Assembly: GCA_019637155.1 (NCBI GenBank)
Contig: JAHBWE010000015.1
Coordinates: 62,001-126,000 of the forward strand
Origin: Labilithrix sp.
GTDB lineage: Bacteria > Myxococcota_A > Polyangia > Polyangiales > Polyangiaceae
Direction: 5' to 3'
DNA length: 64,000 bases
Both the position numbers and the translations under genes were made by a program. Positions within the stretch are counted from its first letter, which is position 1. Each line of letters begins with the position of its first letter. This document shows positions 1 through 8,971 of the stretch, one piece after another. The notes beneath the pieces were generated by a model that was not told the DNA's origin, ran no database searches, and was given only the letters and a program-made list of their open reading frames with translations.

Positions 1-1
1 C

Positions 2-817
2 GAGGAGGCGCGAGGAGCGGGACCGTCGTCACTCCCGCCGATCCTCTTCGGCGCCGCGCCGGCGGTGTCGATCCCCGGGCCCGCCGGGGTCCCGCGCGAA
101 GACCTCACCTCGTCGCGCTCGCGCCCGAAGACGCCGGCGCTCTCGTCGGGCGGCGAGATGCGCCCCGTCGGTCCGCCCGCGGTGCGCGCGCAGGACTTCG
201 TGAAGGAACGAGTCGCCCCGCCGGTCGAGTGGCGGCTCACCGACACCCTCAAGCTCGGCGCTCGCGTCGCGGTCCCGGCCGTCTTCGTGTTCCTCGCCGC
301 GGGCCTGGTCCCGCCGCTGAGCCAGCCGGTCGGCCACGCGCTGCGCGGCGACTCCCCGCTCGCGAGCGGCATCTTCACCGTCGTCTCGCTCATCGTCGCG
401 GCGGGCCTCTGCGCGCGCGCCGCGATGATCGAGCGCACGCGCCTCGCCTGGACCGCCGCGGCGGCGGGCGTGTTGTTCGGCATCGCGATGATCATCACGA
501 CGTTCTCGGCGAGCGAGGTCTCCGTCCTCGACGCGCCCGCCTCGACCGCGAACCTCGCGACGTTCGTCTGCCCGCTCGCCCCGCTCGTCCTCGCCTTCGA
601 CTGGCTCACGAAGGCTCGCGACGCGTGGCACGATCCCTACTCGAAGGCCGAGGCGACGCGCGGCGCGCTCCTCGCGTCGCTCTTCCTCTTCCTCACGCTC
701 GCGTTCAGCCCGGTCGGCGCGGTGCGCGCCCCGCCGCGTCCGCTCCACGCGATCAAGGCGATGCTCGCGCATACGCCCCCGCCGGCGCCGCAGCAACCTC
801 CGCCGCAAGCCCCGTAG
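2..817 (+). CDS. C-terminal part of a polytopic membrane protein (5' end outside window)
   Basis: The frame is open back to the window edge, so this is a fragment lacking its true start. A GTG at 65 is an internal codon candidate only. After a Pro/Ser/Arg-rich soluble stretch come about five hydrophobic segments (for example VAVPAVFVFLAAGL, FTVVSLIVAAGLCARA, GVLFGIAMIITTF and LLASLFLFLTLAF), then a proline-rich cytoplasmic-type tail. I do not recognise the family. A soluble N-terminal domain followed by membrane segments would fit a membrane-tethered signalling protein, but nothing catalytic is visible here. It lies 35 bp upstream of guaA on the same strand. Confidence 0.6.
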   Translation, partial: EEARGAGPSSLPPILFGAAPAVSIPGPAGVPREDLTSSRSRPKTPALSSGGEMRPVGPPAVRAQDFVKERVAPPVEWRLTDTLKLGARVAVPAVFVFLAAGLVPPLSQPVGHALRGDSPLASGIFTVVSLIVAAGLCARAAMIERTRLAWTAAAAGVLFGIAMIITTFSASEVSVLDAPASTANLATFVCPLAPLVLAFDWLTKARDAWHDPYSKAEATRGALLASLFLFLTLAFSPVGAVRAPPRPLHAIKAMLAHTPPPAPQQPPPQAP

Positions 818-852
818 TCGCGCCTCGGAGCGCGTGGTAGGTCCGCGTCATC

Positions 853-2400
<1,548 letters not shown>

Positions 2401-2483
2401 CGCGCCTCCCCCACCCGGGCGGGGCCGCGGCCGCAGCTTCCACCGATCCCCTTCGTCCACCGCCGGGCGGGGTCGAAACGCAC

Positions 2484-2915
2484 ATGGCGACGCGAGGTTC
2501 ATTTTATGGCCCGCACGACGTCGTCTCGTGTTTCGGCGTGATCGCGTGGGGCGCTGGTGGGCCTTCTCACCTACGGCGTCCTCTCCTCGCCGCCGGCGCC
2601 TTCGCTGCGCGGCTCGTCTCTCTCGTGCTCTTGCTCGCGCTCGTGCTCTCCGTCGCGTCGTGCGGGCCGGCGAAGGAGGTCCGGCGCGTCTCGCTCCGCA
2701 TGACGGGCTCGCCGTCGCAGGCCTCGGTCACGATCGACGACATCTTCGTCGGCCGCCTCGAGACCGTCGCCGCCCGCGGCGTCGCCCTCCCGCTCGGCCC
2801 ACACCACGTGACGGTCGAAGCCGCCGGCTTCTTCCCCAACGACCAGGTCATCGAAGCGACCGAAGCCGCCTCCCCGATCCGCCTCGACGTCCACCTCATC
2901 CCAATCCCCGACTGA
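2484..2915 (+). CDS. Small PEGA-domain lipoprotein
   Basis: Predicted envelope lipoprotein of 143 aa. A hydrophobic stretch LVSLVLLLALVLSVASC gives a plausible lipobox just before a cysteine. The mature part has a single PEGA-like domain (SPSQASVTIDDIFVG, then LPLGPHHVTVEAAGF), a beta fold found in many myxobacterial surface proteins. No catalytic residues are visible. The start is uncertain: ATG 2484 gives a long pre-sequence, while GTG 2538 would give a shorter and more typical signal peptide. It lies 83 bp after guaA, with no obvious functional link. Confidence 0.6.
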   Translation: MATRGSFYGPHDVVSCFGVIAWGAGGPSHLRRPLLAAGAFAARLVSLVLLLALVLSVASCGPAKEVRRVSLRMTGSPSQASVTIDDIFVGRLETVAARGVALPLGPHHVTVEAAGFFPNDQVIEATEAASPIRLDVHLIPIPD

Positions 2916-3052
2916 CCCATCGTCGACCTCACGGCCACACGCGGCCGCCGCCGAATCAGTCGCGAGGCCGCGGGCGGCCGACGTCGCGCGTGATGGGGCT
3001 GAATCGGCGTGGTCGTGCGACGCCGCGCTTGCATCCCCGGCGGAATTTCGGC

Positions 3053-3220
3053 ATGTTCCGCGCCGATATGGCGAATCGCGCGATTTGGGGCATGAGGAAG
3101 CGTCACGAGTGGCTGGCTACGCCGCTCAAGAAGAAGCGTGTGAAGCGGGCGACCCGCGTTCGTTGCGGTCTGCAGGACGCGCTCGACCGCAAGTCCGACA
3201 AGAGCGAGCCCCAGGCCTGA
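3053..3220 (+). CDS. Possible small basic protein (55 aa)
   Basis: Short open frame rich in Lys and Arg (for example KRHEWLATPLKKKRVKRATR). The DNA here is less GC-biased than its surroundings, which argues weakly for a constraint other than background composition. The in-frame ATG at 3098 is an alternative start. No ribosome binding site is convincing and no family is recognised. The flanks 2916-3052 and 3221-3353 hold nothing else I can support. Confidence 0.3.
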   Translation: MFRADMANRAIWGMRKRHEWLATPLKKKRVKRATRVRCGLQDALDRKSDKSEPQA

Positions 3221-3353
3221 GCCCCCACCTCCGACCGCCAAGCGCCGAACGCCCCACGCGTTCCGGCGCTTGCACCGTTTTGTGCGCTCGCCGCCTTCGC
3301 AACGTCGGCGCGCCCGAGTCGGTGCGCACGAGCCGGTGCGCACGAGCCGCGGG

Positions 3354-4247
3354 TCACGCGCCCGAGTGGCGGTCGCCGTCGCTCGTCGTGGCGGCCCAGC
3401 TCATCGTGCGGGTCGTGCGCGCGAGGCCGAGGGAGCCGTCGGGGCGGACGAGGATGGCGCCGCCGGTGCCTCGCGTCCGCGCCTCCATCGTCGCGAGGGC
3501 GCGGCGGACCGCGTCGGCGGGTGGACCCGCGGCGTCGACCGCGGTCTTCGCGAGGCACACGCGCATCATCATCTCGCCGTGGCCCGTCGTCGAGCACGCG
3601 CCCGCGACGTCGTCCGCGTAGGTGCCGGCGCCGACGAGCGGCGAGTCGCCGACGCGACCGGCGAGCTTGTTCACCATCCCGCCCGTGCTCGTCGCCGCCG
3701 CGACGTGTCCGTTCGCGTCGCGCGCGACCGCCCCCACCGTCCCGCCGGTCTCGACCTGCGTCGTCCGCAGCCGCTTCGCCGCGGCCCAGCGCGTGCGCGC
3801 GTGCTCCGTGATCATCGCGTCGAGCTCCGCTCGCATGAAGCCGTGCGCGAGCGCGAACCGGACCGCGCCTTCGCCGGCGAGGAGCACGTGGCGCGAGGCA
3901 TCCATCACCCGCCGCGCGATCGCGATCGGGTTCCGGAACGGCGGCAGCGCGCAGACCGCCCCCGCGCGCAGATCGGCGCCGTCCATGATCGCGGCGTCGA
4001 GCTCGATGACGCCGTCTTCGTTGAGGCACGCGCCGGTCCCGGCGTTGAAGAGCGGATCGTCCTCGAGCGCCTCGACCGCGCGCTGCACGGCGTCGAGCGC
4101 GGAGCCTCCCGCCGCGAGCACGTTCGCGCCCGCGGCGGCCGCGCGCGCGCAGCCCTCGACGTGGAGCGGGAGCCGCGCGGGCGCCACCTCCCCCGCGCCG
4201 CCGTGCACGAGGATCGACCACGCCGCCGGGCCGCGCGTCCACGTCAC
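3354..4247 (-). CDS. Isoaspartyl peptidase / L-asparaginase family Ntn hydrolase
   Basis: Type 2 (plant-type) asparaginase fold of 297 aa. These enzymes are made as precursors that cut themselves before a threonine, which becomes the nucleophile for hydrolysing isoaspartyl peptides or asparagine. Visible signatures are the N-terminal LVHGGAGE, LFNAGTGACLNEDGVIELDAAIMDG in the alpha chain, VETGGTVGAVARD with the likely nucleophile T160, then ATSTGG and GDSPLVGAGTYA in the beta chain. No signal peptide is seen. GTG 4247 is the start because it overlaps the stop of the upstream membrane protein (GTGA), which implies translational coupling. It is the last gene of the radical SAM operon, so its true substrate may differ from asparagine (inference). 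Confidence 0.88.
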   Translation of the reverse strand: MTWTRGPAAWSILVHGGAGEVAPARLPLHVEGCARAAAAGANVLAAGGSALDAVQRAVEALEDDPLFNAGTGACLNEDGVIELDAAIMDGADLRAGAVCALPPFRNPIAIARRVMDASRHVLLAGEGAVRFALAHGFMRAELDAMITEHARTRWAAAKRLRTTQVETGGTVGAVARDANGHVAAATSTGGMVNKLAGRVGDSPLVGAGTYADDVAGACSTTGHGEMMMRVCLAKTAVDAAGPPADAVRRALATMEARTRGTGGAILVRPDGSLGLARTTRTMSWAATTSDGDRHSGA

Positions 4248-5023
4248 GTGAGCCGCCGGTCCTCGATCCCGCCGAAGTCCCAGCGCAGCCGCGCGAGCGC
4301 GAGCGCGAGGAGCAGGAGCGGCGGGATCACCGCCGCCGCCGCCGGCACGAGCCGCACCGCGGCCGCCTGGAAGAGGATCAGCGTGAAGAGCGCACACGCG
4401 ATCGCCTCCGCGAACGCGGTCGCGCGCATCCGCCGGCGGAGCCGCGCGTCGAGGAGGCTCCGCCGCAGCGCCGCCCGCGCCGACACGAGCGCGAGCGCGA
4501 GGCCCGCGAGCGCGGTCGACCCCGCCGCCGCGAAGCGCGCGCCGCGCGGGAGGCCCTCGTCCGGAGCCGGCGGCGGCAGCTCGAGCGGCGTCGTGGCGCC
4601 GTCGTCCTCCACGCGCACGCCGAGGCTCGTGCTCTCGAAGCCCTGCGGCGTGAGCACGAACGCGTCCGCGTGCGCGGCGCGAGGATAGAACCCGCTGATG
4701 TCCACCGCCGGCACCGCCGCGATCGTGATCGCGACGACGAGGGACGGGAGCGCCGCGCCCATCGCCGCCGCGCGCGACGTCTCGGCGGGCGATCGCCCGA
4801 GCGCCTCGAAGGCGCGCGACTCTTCGCGGAGGCGCGCGGTGCCGAGCGCGAGCGCCGCGCCGACCGCGCTGCACAGCGGCGCGAGCGGGAGCGAACGGCT
4901 CGCCCGCGCCCCGGCCGTGAGCTGCCCCTCGTCGCTCGCCGCGGTGACGATCCACACGACGACGAGCCCGAGCACCGCCGCCCCGAACGCACGGCTCAGC
5001 GCGCGAAGGTCCCAGGGGTTCAC
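4244..5023 (-). CDS. Integral membrane protein of unknown function
   Basis: 259 aa with two hydrophobic segments near the N-terminus (residues about 12-30 and 44-60), one near 90-105, an extracytoplasmic-looking acidic middle with a proline run, and three C-terminal segments. RLREESRAFEALGRSPAE followed by a hydrophobic segment faintly recalls the coupling-helix region of LptF/LptG-type permeases, but the protein is too short and the similarity too weak to assign. The start is GTG, 6 bp after the preceding lipoprotein stop. Its end overlaps the asparaginase-like gene by 4 bp, so it is the third member of a four-gene operon. Confidence 0.7.
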   Translation of the reverse strand: MNPWDLRALSRAFGAAVLGLVVVWIVTAASDEGQLTAGARASRSLPLAPLCSAVGAALALGTARLREESRAFEALGRSPAETSRAAAMGAALPSLVVAITIAAVPAVDISGFYPRAAHADAFVLTPQGFESTSLGVRVEDDGATTPLELPPPAPDEGLPRGARFAAAGSTALAGLALALVSARAALRRSLLDARLRRRMRATAFAEAIACALFTLILFQAAAVRLVPAAAAVIPPLLLLALALARLRWDFGGIEDRRLT

Positions 5024-5029
5024 GGCGGC

Positions 5030-5641
5030 CTAGTTCGCGTAGACCGAGGGGGCGATCGCGCTCCCCGTGATCGAGAGCGAGACCTGGATCGTGGTCAGAC
5101 CGCGCGCGCACGAGGCGCCGATCGAGATCCCATGGGACGAGGCGACCTTCGGATCCGCCTGCGGCGGGACCATCACGAGGAGTCGGATCCCCTTCCCCTG
5201 CTTCGTCGACTCGACGACGCTGAGGTTGTTCGGCGTGATCTCGCCGAGCGCGACGTCGTCCTGCGTGAACGCGACGTCGATCTCGACGAGGCGCCCGCCT
5301 GCCGCGAGGACCGGGCCTCCGTCGCCCTTCGCGCTCTTCGATGCGCCCGCGTCGCCGGCGACGAAGACCGCGGTGATCGTGGGCTGGGGTCCGTCGAAGC
5401 ACGTCGGCAGCGGCATCGGATCGACGACGCCGTACGGCTCGGGATCGCCGGGCTTGTGGCTGTCGGCGAGGCCCTTCGACTTGCCGCAGCTCACGACGAT
5501 TCCGGCGCCGACCGCGGTGAGGACCTTGAGCCGCGCGAGCGCACGCGCGCGCACGCTCGACGGATGCGCCTGCGACGGCGCGGGCAGGACCTCGGGCATG
5601 AGCGCGAGGCGGCGCTTCGGCGGATGCTGGCTCGTGCTCAT
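5030..5641 (-). CDS. Lipoprotein-like protein with YGVVDPMP motif, operon partner of radical SAM enzyme
   Basis: 203 aa. A long N-terminal region (MSTSQHPPKRR..) precedes VRARALARLKVLTAVGAG, then a lipobox-like IVVSC. The mature part begins with the conserved EPYGVVDPMPLP and then carries two beta-rich stretches (PTITAVFVAGDAG, RLVEIDVAFTQDDVALGE). It is a paralogue of the protein at 8353-8790, sharing VRAR.LARLK, YGVVDPMP.P, PQPT.TA.F and a matching C-terminal layout. No enzyme motif is visible. ATG 5641 overlaps the stop of the radical SAM gene (ATGA). Function unknown; co-translation suggests it is a substrate, partner or surface anchor of the enzyme product (inference). Confidence 0.75.
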   Translation of the reverse strand: MSTSQHPPKRRLALMPEVLPAPSQAHPSSVRARALARLKVLTAVGAGIVVSCGKSKGLADSHKPGDPEPYGVVDPMPLPTCFDGPQPTITAVFVAGDAGASKSAKGDGGPVLAAGGRLVEIDVAFTQDDVALGEITPNNLSVVESTKQGKGIRLLVMVPPQADPKVASSHGISIGASCARGLTTIQVSLSITGSAIAPSVYAN

Positions 5642-7272
5642 GCGACGGCGACCTCCCGGGCGCGCTGGAGCGGCGTCGCGACGCGATCGCCGAGGAACGT
5701 GAGCGGCTTTCCACGCTGGACCTTGTCGAGGAGCGCCTGCGCGAGATCGGCCGCTCGCTGGCGCACCGAGTCCTCCGCCGCGCGCAGGAACGTGGCCTCC
5801 CGCGCGACGAGCTCGTTCTCGGCCGAGAGAGGATTACCCTTTTTCACGAATTCTACGATCCGCTCGAGTGAGTCGGCGCTCGATCGCGACATCACGCGCG
5901 AGAGCTCCTTGCCCTCCTCGAGCCATTCGGGGCGGAAGAGGTCGCGATGGAAGTGGCGGAAGACCTCGACGTCGAAGCGCGTCCCCATGATGCGGTTCGC
6001 GAGCGCGTCGGCGCCGAAGTTGCGCGTCTCGAAGCAGCGCATCGAGAGCTGGAACACGCGCTCCGCGAGCGGATCGCCGAGGGTGTAGTCCCACGAGAGG
6101 TAGTCGCCGCGCGCGCGACCTTCCTGCTGCATGCGCGCGAGGAGCGGCGTGCCGGCGTAGAGCTCGACGCGGCCGAAGTTCGAGGGGAACTCCGCCGCGT
6201 AGCGCATGAACGCGATGTTGATCTCGATGCTCTCGAGCGTGGTGTCGGGATCGAAGAGCAGCATGTTGAAGCACGAGTACATGTCGAGCGCGCGCGCGAC
6301 CTCGATCGAGCGGTGGTTCTGCTTCGACTGCGACCAGCGCTGGAGCGTGGAGAGCCCCTGGTCCGCGTCGGTCTCGATCCCGATGTAACAGCGGATGCAC
6401 TTGAGCCGCGTCTTCAGCACCTCGAAGACGGGCAGCGTCACGTCGGTCGGCCGCGCCTTCACCACCGTCGCGAACTCGCCGATGCCGCGGCGCTCGAGCG
6501 CGTCGGCGAGCGCGTTGAAGCGCTCGATGTTCTTCTTGTGACCGGGGACGAAGAAGTTGTCGTCGTGGAAGACGAAGACGTCGATCCCGCGCTCCTTCTG
6601 CATCGCGACCATCTCCGCCGCGACGTCCTCGACGTCGCGCAGGCGGTAGCGCTTCCCCGGCAAGCTCTGCTCGTGCCACGCGGCGATGCAGCAGAACGAG
6701 CAGTTCGCGTAGCAGCCGCGGCTCGACACGAGCGGCGAGATCGCGTGCCCGAAGCACGCCGCCGGCTCGCCGCGCCGATCGGGCCACGGCAGCTTCGCGA
6801 GGTCCGGCAGCGCGGGGTGCCCCGTCGCGTAGGCGATCCCGTTCGCGTCGCGGAGCCAGAGCCCGGCGATCCCGTCGAGCGCTTCGCCGCGGCCGACGCG
6901 CTCGACGAGCGCGACGAACGTCTCCTCCGCCTCCTGCACGCAGATCGAGTCGAGCTCCGGGAAGTCGGTCATGATCTCGCGCGCGGCGAAGGTGCCGAAG
7001 TGACCGCCGGCGGTGACGTGCCCGGTGAAGCCGCCCTCGCGCAGCGCGACGACGAAGGCGAGGAAGTCGTTGGCGCGCCACTGGAACGCGAGCGACACGC
7101 CGACGACCGCCGGCTTGCGCGCGAGGACGTGCTCGAGCGCGGGCGCGAAGTCGCCGTCGACGTTGAACCCGACGATGTCGCTCGTGTGCCCTCGCTCCGA
7201 GAGCGCGGCGGCGATGTAGCGAAGGCTCAGGTTCTCTTCGATCTCGGGCCCCACCAGCGCGACGTGAACCAT
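5638..7272 (-). CDS. B12-binding domain radical SAM protein
   Basis: 544 aa enzyme of the cobalamin-dependent radical SAM class, which uses SAM, a [4Fe-4S] cluster and usually B12 for methylation or rearrangement of unreactive carbons. Residues about 1-130 form a Rossmann-like B12-binding domain (LVGPEIEENLSLRYIAAAL, VTAGGHFGTF). The cluster motif is CYANCSFC with C187, C191 and C194. The TIM-barrel part includes VFVFHDDNFF and YIGIETDAD, followed by a long helical C-terminal extension to 544. Substrate not recognisable. It heads the minus-strand operon and is divergent from the lipoprotein at 7327 across 54 bp, which should hold the promoter. Confidence 0.9.
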   Translation of the reverse strand: MVHVALVGPEIEENLSLRYIAAALSERGHTSDIVGFNVDGDFAPALEHVLARKPAVVGVSLAFQWRANDFLAFVVALREGGFTGHVTAGGHFGTFAAREIMTDFPELDSICVQEAEETFVALVERVGRGEALDGIAGLWLRDANGIAYATGHPALPDLAKLPWPDRRGEPAACFGHAISPLVSSRGCYANCSFCCIAAWHEQSLPGKRYRLRDVEDVAAEMVAMQKERGIDVFVFHDDNFFVPGHKKNIERFNALADALERRGIGEFATVVKARPTDVTLPVFEVLKTRLKCIRCYIGIETDADQGLSTLQRWSQSKQNHRSIEVARALDMYSCFNMLLFDPDTTLESIEINIAFMRYAAEFPSNFGRVELYAGTPLLARMQQEGRARGDYLSWDYTLGDPLAERVFQLSMRCFETRNFGADALANRIMGTRFDVEVFRHFHRDLFRPEWLEEGKELSRVMSRSSADSLERIVEFVKKGNPLSAENELVAREATFLRAAEDSVRQRAADLAQALLDKVQRGKPLTFLGDRVATPLQRAREVAVA

Positions 7273-7326
7273 GGCTCGACCGTATCAAACTTGGCCGACC
7301 CGGTCCGGCTTGGGTACCGGTCGAAG

Positions 7327-7884
7327 ATGCTCCGGCTTCGAGGACTTCTCCCGCTCGCCGCCGTCGTCGCCGTCATCGCGGCGTGCTCCGGCAAGGACCC
7401 GTACGAGCCCGGCGAGGCGGTCGGGACCTTCCGCGTCACGGGCCAGCTCACGCAGACCACGTGCGGCCAGCCGCCGAACCCATGGGAGTTCGACGTAAAG
7501 GTGAACCGTGACGGCTCCACGCTCTACTGGATCCAGGGCGCGCAGCCGATCGCAGGCGAGGTCGACGCCAGCGGCCGCACCACGATGAAGGCGAGCTTCG
7601 TGCACGAGGTGCGCCCCGCCGACGAGCGCAAGAAGCTCGCCGCGTGCTCCATCGCGCGCACCGACGTCCTCGCGATGGCGCTCGCGCGCGCGGACGAGCG
7701 TCCCGCGGCCGACCCCGCGGACGTGCGGAGCTTCAGCGGCATCATCAGTTACACGTTCGCGCCGACGGAGGGCTCGAGCTGCGACGATCAGCTCACCGCG
7801 ACGGGCGGCGGTTACGACGCGCTGCCGTGCGTCGTCTCGTACCAGCTCACCGCGAAGATGACGAAGCCGGCCGAGTCGAACTGA
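7327..7884 (+). CDS. Secreted lipoprotein, unknown function
   Basis: 185 aa with a classic type II signal: MLRLRGLLPLAAVVAVIAAC, then SGKDPYEPGEAVGTF. The mature domain looks all-beta (TFRVTGQL, EFDVKVNRDGSTLYW) and has several paired cysteines (C-rich CGQPPNPW, AACSIARTD, SSCDDQL, LPCVVSY), consistent with a disulfide-stabilised periplasmic or surface domain. No family recognised. ATG 7327 is chosen because the hydrophobic signal follows at once. It is transcribed away from the radical SAM operon. Confidence 0.75.
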   Translation: MLRLRGLLPLAAVVAVIAACSGKDPYEPGEAVGTFRVTGQLTQTTCGQPPNPWEFDVKVNRDGSTLYWIQGAQPIAGEVDASGRTTMKASFVHEVRPADERKKLAACSIARTDVLAMALARADERPAADPADVRSFSGIISYTFAPTEGSSCDDQLTATGGGYDALPCVVSYQLTAKMTKPAESN

Positions 7885-7914
7885 TGACCTCACGAGGAAA
7901 TCTCGCGCCGAGCC

Positions 7915-7943
7915 CTGGCTGGCGCATGTTCGAGTGTTAGACT
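7915..7943 (+). promoter_or_regulatory. Weak candidate sigma70-type promoter for the 7.95-8.35 kb transcript
   Basis: CTGGCT (7915-7920) and TAGACT (7938-7943) are separated by 17 bp and lie in the only slightly AT-rich stretch before the hairpin-rich region. Match to consensus is partial. The call rests mainly on the terminator found 400 bp downstream on the same strand. Confidence 0.2.
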
Positions 7944-8006
7944 CCAATCATCCGTTGCGTTCGGGACCGCGAGGCCCCGGATGGTCCGGCGGAGGAGCAC
8001 CTTCGC

Positions 8007-8135
8007 ATGCGCGACAAAGGCCCCGGAGCTAGCGCTCCACCAAGGAAACGTTCGCGCGAGGCGACGGCATCGTCCGTCGGGCCCGCGAACGCCGGCACGA
8101 CCGGAGGAGGAAAAGCAAATCATGCAGAATCGTAG
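8007..8135 (+). CDS. Possible small ORF (42 aa) with strong ribosome binding site
   Basis: ATG 8007 follows GGAGGAG at a good distance and encodes a Gly/Ser/Ala/Lys-rich 42 aa peptide (MRDKGPGASAPPRKRSREAT..). Near its end a second GGAGGAGG precedes ATG 8122, which would give a 13-codon peptide ending at 8163, overlapping the first frame. Both have better Shine-Dalgarno sequences than most genes here. They could be real small proteins, a leader-peptide arrangement, or chance purine runs in a structured RNA. No homology recognised. Confidence 0.3.
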   Translation: MRDKGPGASAPPRKRSREATASSVGPANAGTTGGGKANHAES

Positions 8136-8163
8136 TGGCTCTCATCCGGGAGAGCGTACGTAA

Positions 8164-8316
8164 CGAATGCGCTGATCACGTCAGCGCACGGTCGTCGTCG
8201 CCCCGCATGACCTGAACGGGCCATGCTCGGTGACGCGTCGCGGCCCCGGACCTAGAGGGCCGACGCTGCGGGGGTGAACCAAAGAGCAAGCGCCCGCAGC
8301 GCCGCGCAAGCGGAAT
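8164..8316 (+). ncRNA. Candidate structured RNA segment (three hairpins)
   Basis: Directly after the short frames come a perfect 8-bp stem (arms 8168-8175 and 8181-8188, 5-nt loop), a 6-bp CGGCCC/GGGCCG stem around 8241-8262, and a perfect 9-bp stem (CGCTGCGGG 8264-8272 with CCCGCAGCG 8293-8301, 20-nt loop). An intrinsic terminator follows. No gene in either direction accounts for this. It does not match tmRNA, RNase P, SRP or 6S RNA by the conserved elements I know. Class unknown. Confidence 0.35.
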
Positions 8317-8352
8317 GGCCCGGATCGCCTCGCGCGATCCGGGCCGTTTCTT
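8317..8352 (+). terminator. Rho-independent terminator
   Basis: Perfect 11-bp stem GGCCCGGATCG / CGATCCGGGCC with a 7-nt loop (8317-8345), followed by GTTTCTTT. The T-rich side is on the plus strand, so it ends the transcript from 7.95 kb. The convergent lipoprotein gene stops immediately beyond it at 8353. Confidence 0.65.
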
Positions 8353-8790
8353 TCACCGGACCTGGACCGTGACGTCCTCGCCTGCGACCGTCAAGACGAG
8401 GACGACGACGTGTTGATTCGTCGACCAGTGGGTGACGACCTCGGTGAGGTCCTTCGTCGCCTTCAGGACGCAGCGAAGTCCGTTCGTGGTCGCCGCGCGC
8501 TCGACCACCTCCAGTCGCTGGCCGGTCGAGTCGCTCGCCGCGCACTCGCTGACGGTGACGTCTCCCTCCGCGTACGACAGGGCGACCTCGAGGAAGCGAA
8601 TGCCGGACGCCTCCGACTCGGCGCGCTTCACGAACGACGCCGTCACGGTGGGCTGAGGCCGGGCGTAGTAGCTCGGCGGCGGCATCGGGTCGACGACGCC
8701 GTATCCGGAGTCGTGGCAACCGGCCGCGGCAACGCCCGCGCCGGCGAGGAGCTTCAGACGCGCAAGCGTTCGCGCACGGACGTGACTCAT
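8353..8790 (-). CDS. Lipoprotein with YGVVDPMP motif (paralogue of 5030-5641)
   Basis: 145 aa. MSHVRARTLARLKLLAGAGVAAAGC gives a signal with lipobox. The mature protein starts HDSGYGVVDPMPPPSYY, then PQPTVTASFVKR and a beta-rich domain ending EDVTVQVR. It aligns over its length with the second gene of the radical SAM operon but is shorter in the middle and has no enzyme neighbour. ATG 8790 is preceded by GGGAGGG. Function unknown. A short family with an invariant N-terminal motif suggests a recognition or processing site near the mature N-terminus (inference). Confidence 0.75.
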   Translation of the reverse strand: MSHVRARTLARLKLLAGAGVAAAGCHDSGYGVVDPMPPPSYYARPQPTVTASFVKRAESEASGIRFLEVALSYAEGDVTVSECAASDSTGQRLEVVERAATTNGLRCVLKATKDLTEVVTHWSTNQHVVVLVLTVAGEDVTVQVR

Positions 8791-8879
8791 GCCTCTTCCC
8801 TCCCTACCCGAGCCTTGCCAGCTTACCAGCGCCCCCGGATTGACGCGCCAGACGCGAATGCGTAGCCTCCCCTCACTCT

Positions 8880-8952
8880 GCGGGACTAACTCAGTTGGTA
8901 GAGTGCCAGCTTCCCAAGCTGGATGTCGCGGGTTCGAACCCCGTGTCCCGCT
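8880..8952 (+). tRNA. tRNA-Gly (anticodon CCC)
   Basis: Perfect acceptor stem GCGGGAC / GTCCCGC (8880-8886 with 8945-8951), discriminator T8952, D-arm AACTCAGTTGGTAGAGT, anticodon arm CCAGC-TTCCCAA-GCTGG with anticodon CCC at 8913-8915, and T-arm with GGTTCGAACC. CCA is not encoded (CCG follows). The 73 nt length is normal. Confidence 0.96.
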
Positions 8953-8971
8953 CCGATAGGGCTCCGAGCGT

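Noticed and set aside
7915..8352. tmRNA, RNase P RNA, 6S RNA or SRP RNA
   Set aside because: The conserved blocks of these RNAs (tRNA-like ends with GGTTCGA, the P4 GAGGAAAGTC core, and the SRP GGAAGGAAG loop) are not present.
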